From: Dugong dugon
Lineage: Eukaryota; Chordata; Mammalia; Sirenia; Dugongidae
Direction of reading: 5' to 3'
NCBI GenBank assembly: GCA_030035585.1
Contig: CM057465.1
Coordinates: 5,059,501 to 5,123,500 of the forward strand
DNA: 64,000 nt
The notes beneath the pieces are model-generated. The model had not been told where the DNA came from and did no database searches. It was given only the letters and a program-made list of their open reading frames with translations. Both the position numbers and the translations under genes were made by a program. Positions 20,585 to 32,500 of this stretch are shown here, one piece after another. Numbering within the stretch: the first letter of the stretch is position 1; every line of letters begins with the position of its first letter.

Positions 20585-23500
20585 GTAATAAATCCTAAGT
20601 ATCTTCTCCCACGGTTCTTCATTAATTCCATGCTGATTACAGGAGAGGGAACTCAATTCAGACTCATAGTGACCCTGTGGGACAGAGTAGAACTGCCCCA
20701 TTAGGTTTCCAAGGCTATAGATCTTTATGGAAGCAGACTGCCACGTCTTTCTCCCATCGAGTGGCTGGTGGGTTTGAACCACCGACCTGTTGGTTAGCAG
20801 CTGAGCACTTTAACCACTGTGCCACCAGGACTCCTTAAACAAGCTTGCCGTTTTCTTATCTTTATTAGAAACTTCCTAATAGCCGCTTTCCCAGGATCTG
20901 CTTTTAGTGAATGTTTTTGTTGTTGATCATCTTTTTATTTTTAAAATTTTTTTTTAGTATGGGTTAAAAGATCTGAAGATGGGACCTTTTTTCTAATATA
21001 CCTTGAAAGTTACTAGCCAGTTGGGAGAAAAGAGAACCCCTGGGAAGTGGTTAGCTGTGTGCTGAAAATGAACACGCATTTGAAGTGAGCTCACGTGAGG
21101 CTTTGCCAGAGAGGCTGCGACTGTGTGCTCACGAGTGCCTTTGTTTCTGCACAGTGCATTGCGTGAAGCGAGCTCGGCGTCACCGCTGGAAGCGGGCCCA
21201 GGTGACGTTCTGGTGTATTGAAGAGCAACTGTGTAACCTGTGGCTGCAGACCCTGAGAGAGCTGCTTGAGAAGCTGAGTACGTACATGTTTATGCATTTG
21301 CGGAAATACAGAACCATCACGGTGGCGTGGTTATGTGTGCTTCAGAGATCTCTGGACATGCCTCCTCCTTTTCTTATAAAACTTGTTCTAACTAGGGTGG
21401 ATTTGATAAATCAGCTTGACTTTTTTTTTTTAAACTAATGAGAGGGCCAGAGTCCCTAGGTACTGCAAGCCATTAACACGCTCAGCAGCTAATCACAAGG
21501 TTGGAGATTTGAGTCCACACAGAGGCACCTTGGAAGAAAGGCCTGGTGATCTGCTTCTGAAAAACCAGCTATTGAAAACCCTATGGAGCACACAGTTCTA
21601 CTCTGACACACATGGGGTCGCCATGAGACGGAGTCAGCTCGATGGCAAATTTTTTTGTTTGTTTTTTAAATTAGGGGGCCAGCATAGTGTGGTGGAAGGA
21701 GGACAGGTTTCCATAGTCAAGACACTGGGATTGAATTCCAGCTGCACCCCTTACTACCTGGGAGACCTAGAGCCGGTCACTTAACCTTCTGAGCCTTGAT
21801 TTCTTTTACTGGAAAGCAGGGATAGTAATACCTACCATCAAGGTGATGGTGAGAATTAAACCAGGTAAGTGGAGGAAACCACCACGTGTTTGTCAGTCTG
21901 TCCTACTGTGGTGGCTTGCATGTTGCTGTGATGCTGGAAGCTATGCTGCCAATATTTCAAATACCAGCAGGGTCACCCATGGCGGACAAGTTTCAGTGGA
22001 GCTTCCAGACTAAGAGACTAGGAAGAAGGACCTAGTGATCTGCTTCTAAAATAACTGGCCAGTGAAAACCTTATGAATAGCAGTGGAGCATTTTCTGATA
22101 TAGTGCCAAAAGATGAGCCCCTCAGATCAGAAGGCTTTCAAAATACAACTGGAGAAGAGCTGCCTTCTCAAAGTAGAGTTGAGCTTAATCATGTGGATGG
22201 AGTTAAGCTTTCAGAACCTTCGTATACTGATGGGGCATATCTCAGAATGAGAAGAAACAACTACAAACATCCATTAATAATCAGAATGTGGAATATACAA
22301 AGTATGAATCTAGGAAAATTGGAAGTTGTCAAAAATGAAATGGAGCGCTTGAATACAGATATCCTAGGTATCCATGAGCTGAAGTGGACTTGTATTGGCC
22401 ATTTTTAATCAGACAGTCCTATGGTCTGCTATGACAGGAATGACAAATTGAAGAGGAACAGCATCACATTCATTGTTAAAAAGAACATTTCAAGGTCTAT
22501 CCTGAAGTACAGTGCTTTCAGTGATAGGATAATATCCATATGCTTATAAGGAAGACCAGTTAATAAAACTATTATTCAAATTTATGCACCAACCACCAAT
22601 GCCAAAGATGAAGAAATTGAAGATTTTTGCCAACTTCTGTGGTCTGAAATTGATCAAACATGTAGTCAGGATGCATTGATAATTACTGGTGATTGGAATG
22701 TGAAAGCTGGAAACAAAGACAAATGATCAGTAGTGGAAAAATATTGCCTTAGTAATAGAAATAACGCTGGAGATTGCATGATAGAATTTTGCAAGACCAG
22801 CGACTTCTTCATTGGAAATACCTTTTCTCAACAATGTAAATAGCAGCTATACACATCGACCTTGCCAGATGGAATAACAGGAATCAAATCATCTACATCT
22901 GAGGAAAGAGATGACAGAAAAGCTTGATATCATCAATCAGAACCAGACCAGGGACTGACTACGGATCAGACCACCAATTGGTCATATACAAGTTCAAATT
23001 GAAGCTGAAGAAAATTAAAACAAGTCCACAAGAGCTAAAGTATAACATTGAGTATATCCCAGCTGAATTTAGAGACCATCTCAAAAACAGCTTTGAGGCG
23101 CTGAACACTAATGACTGAAGACCAGATGAGTTATGGGATGACATCAAGGACATCCTACATGGAGAAAGTAAAAGGTCATTAAAAAGACAGGAAAAGAAAG
23201 AGAAGGCCAAAATGAATATCAGAAGAGACTCTGAAACTTGCTCTTGAATGTAGAGTACCTTAAGTGAATAGAAGAAATGATGAAGTAAAAGAGCTGAACA
23301 GAAGATTTCAAAGGGCAGCTTGAGAAGACAAAGTATTTTAATGACATGTGCAAAGACCTGAGTTAGAAAGCCAAAAGGGAAGAACACACTCACCATTTCT
23401 CAAGTTGAAGGAACTGAAGAAAAAAATTCAAGCCCCGAGTTGCAATATTGAAAGAGTCTGTGGGCAGAATTCCTGGCTTAAAGCAGAGAATACCAGAAAG

Positions 23501-26500
23501 ATGTTTACCTATGTTTTATTGACTATGCAAAGGCATTCAACTGTGTGGATCGTAAGAAGTTAGAGATAACATTGTGAAGAATGGGAGTTCCAGAACACTT
23601 AATTGTTCTGATGTGGAACCTGTACATAGATCAAGAGGCAGTTGTTTGAACAGAACAAGGAACTACTGTGTGGTTTAAAGTCAGGAAATGTGTGCATCAG
23701 GGTTGTATCCTTTCACCATACCTATTCAGTGTGTGTACTGAACAAATAATCTGAGATGCTGGACTGTATGAAGAAGAATGGGGCGTCAGGACTGGAGGAA
23801 GACTCATTAATAACCTGTGATATGCAGATGACACCACCTTGCTTGCTGAAAGTGAAGAGGACTTGAAGCACTTACTGATGAAGATCAAAGACCACAGCCT
23901 TCAGTATGGATTACACCTCGTCATAAAGAAAACAAAGGTCCTCGCAACTGAACCAATAAGCAACATCATGATAAACGGAGAAAAGATTGAAGTTGTCAAG
24001 GATTTCATTTTACTTGGATGCACAGTCAACACCCATGGAAGCAGCAGTCAAGAAATCAAAATATGCATTGCACTGGGCAAATTTGCTGCAAAAGACCTCT
24101 TTAAAGTGTTGAAAAGCAAAGATGTCACCTTGAAGACTAAGGTGCTCCTGACCCCAGCCATGGTCTTTTCAGTCACTTTATGTGCACGCAAAAACTGGAC
24201 GATGAATAAGAAAGATCGAAGAATTGATGCCTTTGAATTGTGATATTGGCGAAGAATATTGAGTACACCATGGACGGCCAGAAGAACAAACAAGTCTGTC
24301 TTGGAAGAAGTACAACCAGAATGTTCCTTAGAAGCAAGGATGGCGAGACTATGTCTCACATAGTTTGAATATGTTATCAGGAGGGATTAGTCTCTGGAGA
24401 TGGACATCATGGTGGTAGAGGGTCAGCAAAAAAGAGGAAGACCCTCAACAAGATGGATTGATACAGTGGCTGCAACGAAGGGCTCAAGAATCACAGTGAT
24501 TGTGAGGATGGCGCAGGACCGGGCAGTGTCTCATTCTGTTGTACATAGGGTCACTGTGAGTTGGAACTGACTTGACGCGACCTGACAACAGCATGGGCAA
24601 AATATTGACGATGCAGGAGCCATCAAAAGAAGATGCAAGGAATACACAGAGTCACTGTACCAAAAAGAATTGATTGACATTCAGCCGTTTCAGGAGGTAG
24701 CAGATGATCAAGAACTGACGGTACTGAAGGAAGAAGTCCAAGCTGCACTGAAGGCATTGGTGAGAAACAAGGCTCCAGGAACTGATGGAACATCAACTGA
24801 GATGTTTCAACAAGCGGATGCAGCACTGGAAATGCTCACTCATCTATGCCAAGAAATTTGGAAGACAGCTACCTGGCCAACTGACTAGAAGAGATCCATA
24901 TTTGTACTCATTCCAACGAAAGCTAATCCAACAGAATGTGGAAATTATCGGACAATATCATTAATATCACACGCAGGTAAAATTTTGCTGAAGATCATTC
25001 AAAAACAGTTACAGTGGCACATCAACAGGGAACTGCCAGAAATTCAAGCCAGATTCAGAAGAGGATTTGGAACAGGGGATATCATTGCTAATGTCAGATG
25101 GATCTGGGCTGGAAGTAGAGAATACCAGAAAGATGTTTACTTGTGTTTTATTGACTATTCAAAGTCATTTGACTGTGTGGATCATAACAAATTATGGATA
25201 ACATTGCAAAGAATAGGCATTCCAGAACACTTAATTATGCTCACGTGGAACCTGTTCATAGACCAAGAGGCAGTCATTTGAACAGAACAAAGGGCTACTG
25301 CATGGTTTAAAATCAGGAAAGGTGTGTGTCAGGGTTGTATCCTTTTACCATACTTATTCAGTTTGTATGCGCTGAGCAAATCTGAGAAGCTGGACTGTAT
25401 GAAGAACATGGGATCAGGATTGGAGGAAGACTCATTAACAATCTGCAATATGCAGATCACACAACCTTGCTTGTTGAAAGTGTAGAGGACCTGAAGTACT
25501 TATTGATGAAAATCAAAGACTACAGGCTCCAGGATGGATTACACCTGAACATACAGAAAACAAAAAGCCTCACAACTGGACCAGTAAGCAACATCATGAT
25601 AAACGGAGAAAACATTGAAGTTGTCAAGGATTTCATTTTACTTGGATCCACAATCAACACCCATGGAAGCAGTAGTCAAGAAATCAAAGGTAGTATTGCA
25701 CTGGGCAAATCTGCTGCAAAAAGACCTCTTTAAAGTGTTAAAAAGCAAAGCTGTCACTCTGAGGACTAAGGTGCACCTGACCCAAGCCATGGTATTTTCA
25801 GTCACCTCATATGCATGCGAAAGCTGGACAATGACTAAGGAGGACTGGAGAAGAATAGACGCCTTTGAATCATGGTGTTGGTGAAGAATATTGAATATCC
25901 CATGGACTGCCAGAGGAACAAACAAATCTGTTTTGGAACAGGTACAGCCAGAATGCTCCTTAGAAGTAAGGATGGTGAGACTTCGTTTTATGTACTTTGG
26001 ACACGTAATCTATCAGGAAGGACCAGTCCCTGGAGAAGGACATCATGCTTGGTAAAGTAGAGAGTCAGGGAGAAAGAGGAAGACCCTCAATGAGATGGAT
26101 TGGCACAGTGGCTACAACAGTGGGCTCAAGCATAACGATTGTGAGCATTGGCACAGGACCCAGCAGTGTTTCGTTCTGTTGTACATGGGGTAGCTGTGAG
26201 TCGGAACTGACTCATCGACACCTAATAACAAGGACAAGTGGAAGAATGTTCCTTTTATACATCTGGGGTGTGTCCCTTATATCTGAGATGTAGTAGGAGC
26301 CTAAAGGATTAGTCACCGATTGCTACAGGTCAGTCTGCCATGCTTAAAATCACGGTAGCTGTTAATTCATTCTGTAGCTCCAAAACCCTTCCAGGTTGTT
26401 TGGTTGTAATCTTAATTCACAGTCCTGAGGATTCAGGTAGAGATGTCCCCCACTGGACAGAAACAGCAGGTGGTTTAGGTTAGTTTTATGTCTTTTTGAA

Positions 26501-29500
26501 TTAATTTGGTATCTGATCAGGAAAGTGGATTCCAATTTATTTGAACAAGATATTTCCCTGCAAGGAAATAAACTTGTTAGGGATATGCCCTGACGAGGTG
26601 TATCAGCTTCGGAGAAACTTCCCTGCTTGAAGAAGCACGTCTTAGGATTGTCGTCTGGGCGGTAGGACCTGGTGTCTGTGTTTTTCTGTCTTACCATGTG
26701 GGACGCAGTCCTCATTACAAGTTCTTGTTGACGTCTCACGTTCAGACCTCTGTGAGCTCTGTGCCAGTGCGTGTCCTCCTCCGTGTCTGCAGCATCCTGT
26801 CAGGGGATTGTCATCAGTTTCTTGGCCTCCTCCTTTGTCTCTAGACACCTCCTCCCTGGGCATACTCGCTCTCGCTGCCCTTCCCTCTGGTCCTATCTGT
26901 TTGCTTTCATGAGAGTTAAGAGTGTTTACATTCAAGGCGCGATTCTGTAGGTGGGGACTCCAAAACAACGTCCTCTTAACCACTGCCTCCCCGTGAGTGA
27001 TGTGGATTTATTATTTTTCTCTATAATTTGTGGAAAAGCCCATACAGTTGTCCATTTTATGTAGTCTTTGTTAGTTGCCATTGAGTCAGCTGCAGCTCCT
27101 GGCGGCCCCATGTGCTACAGAGCAAAATGCTGCCCCATCCTGAGCGGTCTTCACCATCTTTGGTTTGCTGAAGCCCATTATTGTGGCAACTGTGTGTTTT
27201 TGAGTGCCTTCCAACCCAGGGGGCTAATCTTCCAGCACTATATCAGACAACATTCTGTTGTGGTCCATGGGGTTTTCACTGGCTAAGTTTTGGAAGTAGA
27301 TCACCAGGTCTTTCTTCTTTGTCTTTGTCGGGAAGCTCCACTGAAATCTGTCCGCCGAAGGTGACCCTGCTGATATTTGAAATACCAGTGGCATAGCTTC
27401 CAGCATCACAGCAACATAAAAACCACCACAGTACAACAAACTGACCGACGGGGAAGGGTGATATAGTCTACTTGTATCTAAACACATGATTCTATTACTT
27501 CAGCTACTCTGTAGCTTTAACCCCTCATTCTGTTACCTGTTTTAATGTTTTACTGAAGTACATAACATAGATACAGAAAAGTGCTTCATGTCCTGAGTGC
27601 ACAGCTCAATGAATTTTCACCAGCTGAGCCTGCTCACGTAGCCAGCAACCAGATCAAGAAACATGGTCAGCCGCCAGAAGTCCCCCTTCTGCCCCTTGAG
27701 TCACGACCCCTCAAACGGGAGCTACTACCCTGACTTCTAACACCTAGATTAGTTTTTGTGATCTATATAAATAGAATCCCATGGTGTGAATTCTATTATG
27801 TCGGGCTTTTCTTGGTCAGCATTATATTTGTGAAATTTATCCATGGGTACACTGAAACTGTGTGTGGTTGGAGGTGGTTCATGCTCATGGCTGTGTGGAA
27901 TCCCTATTCCATGGTGTGACCGTATGACCAATTTATTCATCCATTTTACTGTCGCTGGCCATTTGCATAGCTTCCTGATTTGGGCTATTATGAATAATCC
28001 TGCTATAAGGATCCTAGTAAGCGTTGTCTGGTGAACACATGTTTGCATTTCTCTTGGATGTATACCGAGAAGTGGAATTGCTGGGCAGTAGAGTATGCAT
28101 ATGTTCAAGTTCAGTAAATGCTGCTGGATGGTTTTTCAAAGTGGTAATTAGTACCAATCAACATTCCCAGCAGCACGTTCTCAGAGTTCTGGCTGTTCCA
28201 CATCTTAAACACTCCTTTTTAATTGAAGCCATCCTCGTGGGTGTTTTAATTTGCACTTCCCTGATGGTTAACAAGGTTGAGAAATACCCTTACGTGTTTA
28301 CGGGTCACTTGAACATCCTCTTTTGTGAGGTGTTGGTTCAAGTCTTTTGCCCGTTTTTCTGTTGGATTGTATGTCTTTTCCTTAATGATATGTAGACATT
28401 CTTTATATGTGGTTGGAGGTTGTTCATGCCCGTGGCTGTGTAGAATTCCATATTCCATTGTGTGAATACACGACCGTTTATTCATCCGTTTTACCGTCGC
28501 TGGCCATTTCCATAGCATCCTGATTTGGGCTATTACAAATAATCCTGCTATAAATATTCTATTACATGTTGTCTGGTGAACATGTGTTTGCATTTCTCTT
28601 GGGTGTATACCTAGGAATGGAATTGCTGGGTGGTAGAGTATGCATCATGATAAACAAATAAAAGATTGAAGTTGTCAAGGATTTCATTTTACTTGGATCC
28701 ACGGTTGACACCCATGGAAGCAGCAGTCAAGAAATCAATGATACATTGCGTTGGGCAGATCTGCTGCAAAAGACCTCTTTGAAGTGTTGAAAAGCAAAGA
28801 TGTTACCTTGAAGGCTAAGGTGCGCCATGGTGTTTCGCAAATGCATGCGAAAGCTGGACGATGAATAGGGAAGACTGAAGAAGAATTGATACCTTTGAAT
28901 TATGGTGTTGGTGAACAATATTGAATATACAATGGACGGCCAGAAGAACAAACAAATCTGTCTTGGAAGAAGTACAGCCAGAATGCTTCTTAGAAGCAAG
29001 GATGGCGAGACTACGTCTCACATACTTTGGACATGTTACCAGGAGGGATCAGTCCCTGGAGAAGGACATCATGCTTAGTAAAGTAGAGGGTCAGTGAAAA
29101 AGTGGAAGACCCTCAAAGAGATGGATTGACACAGTGGCTGCAACAATGGGCTCAAGCATAGCAGCGATTGTCAGGATGGCACTGGCCCAGGCAGTGTTTC
29201 CTTCTGTTGTACATAGGGTCACTGACTCAACGGCACCTAACAACAATGAGAAAGTATGCATATGTGGGTCTGAATCTTTTATCGAATTTATGAATGATAG
29301 GTATCTTCTCCCATTACGTGGCTTGCCTTTTCTCTGTCTTATTGGTGTCTTTTGGTGAACAGAAGTTCTTCACTTTAATATAGTCCCATTTATCTTGGTT
29401 GTTCGTTTCTTTTTAAACTTCGTGGTTAGGTCGTGTTCTATTTTAGCCATCTGTGTCTACTCCAAGGTCATGAAGCTGTCCTCCTGTGTTTTCTTCTGAA

Positions 29501-32500
29501 AGCTTTGTTGTTTTGCCTTTCACATTGAGGTCAATAAACTCTTTGGGATTGATTTTTGTACGATGGTGTGAGGTAAGCAGTCAAGGTTCATTTTTTAAAA
29601 ATATAGACATCTGATTGAGACCCAGTGTCATTTATTGAAAAGACTGTCCTTTCCCCACCGGCCCATAGTGTCTCTATTTTGTCTTTTGTTTGTTGCTTGT
29701 ATATATAAGAATAGTTGAATTTGGTATGTTCGCCTTGTTTCCAGTGACCTTGCTAAATTCCCTCATTGATTCTAATAGCTGGATGATTTTCTAGAAATAC
29801 AATCATGTCATCTGTGAATAATGGCAGTTACATTTCTTCCATTCCAATTCTTCCCTTTTATTTCTTTTTCTCGTGTTGTTGCCCTGGTTTGGAACCCCAT
29901 TGCAGCAGTGACAGCAGACACCTTTGTCTCGTTCCTGGCCTCTGGGGGAGGTTTTCATTATTTCATCATTAAGGCTGATGCTTGCTTAGGCTGTTTTTGA
30001 AACAGATGCTTTTTATCATATTAAGTTCCCTTCTAATCCTAGTTTGCTGAGAGTTTTTATCATGAATGGGTGTCGAATTTGATCATTGATTTTTCTGCAT
30101 CTATTAAGATGATCAAATGATTATCTTTTTGGATTAATGTGATGATGAATCACACTGATTTCTCCTTGTTTAAGCCCTTTGCATTCCTGGAGTAAGCCCC
30201 ACCTGGTCATGATGTATCACCCTTTCTATATACTGCTGCATTTGACTTACCGATATTTTGTTTAGGATTTTTCCACCTAAGGGGGGCAGTGGGGCTCTAA
30301 GTTTCCTTTCTGATAATGTCCTTGGCTGGGTTTGTCGTCAAGGTTACAGTGGTCTCACTGAGAAGTTGAGAAATCTATCTGCTTCCCTCCTTCCCTCCTT
30401 CCTTCCTTTCTCCCTCCTTCCTTCCCTCCCTTCCTTTTTTCTATTCTCTGAAAAAGTTTGTATAACGTGGGGTTATTTTTCCCTTAAATGTTCAGAGAAC
30501 TTCACTGGTGAAGCCCTCTAGGCCTGTGGGAAGGTTTTTGGTGACAGTTCCCATTTCTTTATTAGATATCAGACTATTCAGATGTTCTAACTCTTCTGTC
30601 GGTAAATTGAATTTTTTGAGAGATTTGTCTGTTTCATCCAGATTTATAAAATTATTGGCATAAATTTATCAATAGATCCTTTTGTTTTCTTTGTAGTATT
30701 TATAGATCACTCCCAAGAGTGATGTCCCCTTACTCATTCCTGATGTTGGTAATTTGTCTTTTCTCCCTTTTTCTTTATCAGTTTTATTAGGGATATATCC
30801 ATTTTTAGGATTTTTTTCAAAGAATCAGCTTTTGCTTTGGTTTATTTTTCTGTATTGCATATTTCCTCCTAATATTTTATTATGAACATCTCCAAAGATA
30901 CGGAAAGACTGAAAGAATTGTACCATAAGCATTCATAAACCCACCACCTAGATTCTACAGCTGTTCACATTTTGCTATGTTTCTTTCATCAATATGGATT
31001 TGCCTGTTCTGGGTGTTTCCTATAAATGGAATGATACACTGTGTGCCCTTTTGTGACTGGCTGCTTTCATTCAGCATGATGTTCTCAAGGTCCACCCATG
31101 TTGTAGCACGGATTATATTGGGACTTCGGTCGTTTTTATGGCTGAGTAATATTCCATTTGTGTGATCCCATTTGGTCCATCCATTCCCCTGGCGATGGCA
31201 CGTGGCTTGTTTCCACTTTCTGGCTGTTGTGAATGGTGCTGCTGTAGATGTTGGTGCACGTGTTCTTGTGTGGTCATGTTTTCAATTCTCCTGGGTAAAT
31301 ACTTGCTGCTTTCACTGATGGGTGAGTTACATTTAGTTTTAAGTAAGAGCATCTACTTGAATTGACCGAAACAGAAACATGGAAGTTATTGTAAGAAATA
31401 AGAAAGACTCACAAGACCCCCAAGGAGCCCTGGTGGCACAGTGGTTAAGTGCTCGGCTGCTAACTGAAAGGTCGGCGGTTCAAACTCAGCGGCTCCCCAG
31501 GAGAAAGACCGGGCGATCTGCTCCTGTAGAGATGACAGCCTAGGAAATCATACGGGGCAGTTCTGCTCTGTCACAGGGGGTCGCTGTGAGTCGGAATCAA
31601 CTCGATGACACCCAGCAACAACTTGAAACCCCAGTGTAGGCATTTAGCTGGGCCTGTTGAGAGGGCTTATAACCAGAGGGCTGGAATCCATTTGGTTTCT
31701 GTCTTTCCATCTCTCTGTCCATCTCCATTCCAAGGCTTTTCTTTCCGTGACTAAGTCTGTCTGTCCGTCTGTCCGAATGCCCCTTTCTGTGCATCTGCTT
31801 CGTTCTCCTTGTTCTCTGCAAGCTTGCTTTCTTTCACATGGCAAAGAACGAGGCTGCCACCTTCCAGAACTCACATCTCACGGGCCGCTTCATAAGCAGG
31901 GAGTGAGTCTCTCTCCCCGACAGAACCCGAGGTCCTTGGGACTCTCATAGCATCTAGTGGCTGTGCCTGTTCTTGAGGACGACACCAGACCCATCACCAT
32001 CAAGTCAATTCAGATTCATGGCCACACCACGTGTTACAGAGTAGAACTGCTCCATAGGGTTTTCTTGGCTGTCATCTTAATGGAAGCAGATTGCCAGGCC
32101 TTTCTTCCATGATGCCGCTGGGTGGGTTCGAACCACCAACCTTTAGTAGTCAAGAGCCAACTGTCTGAGGTGCCCAGGGACCTTGCCCATTCTGACAGCC
32201 TGCCTTGTTTTTGGTTTTTTTTTGTTTTTTTTTTTTTTTTGCTTTTAACAGATTAGGAAACTTTTTATAGCTCTTCCTTAAGATTTAAAAATACTTTCAT
32301 GAGGTAACACGAAGCAGAATTCTAAAACCATTATGGTTTGATTTTGTTCAGTAACACAGTCTTAATTTTGATTATTTGTTATATTTGTTGTGATTGATTT
32401 TTAAATTATTTTTTTTCGGCAGCGTGTAGGCCAAAGCATTTACTGGTGTTTATCAATCCGTTTGGAGGAAAAGGGCAAGGCAAGAGGATCTATGAAAAGA

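Noticed and set aside
22254..24243. Active RTE retrotransposon
   Set aside because: The ORF is broken by multiple stops, frameshifts and a central deletion.
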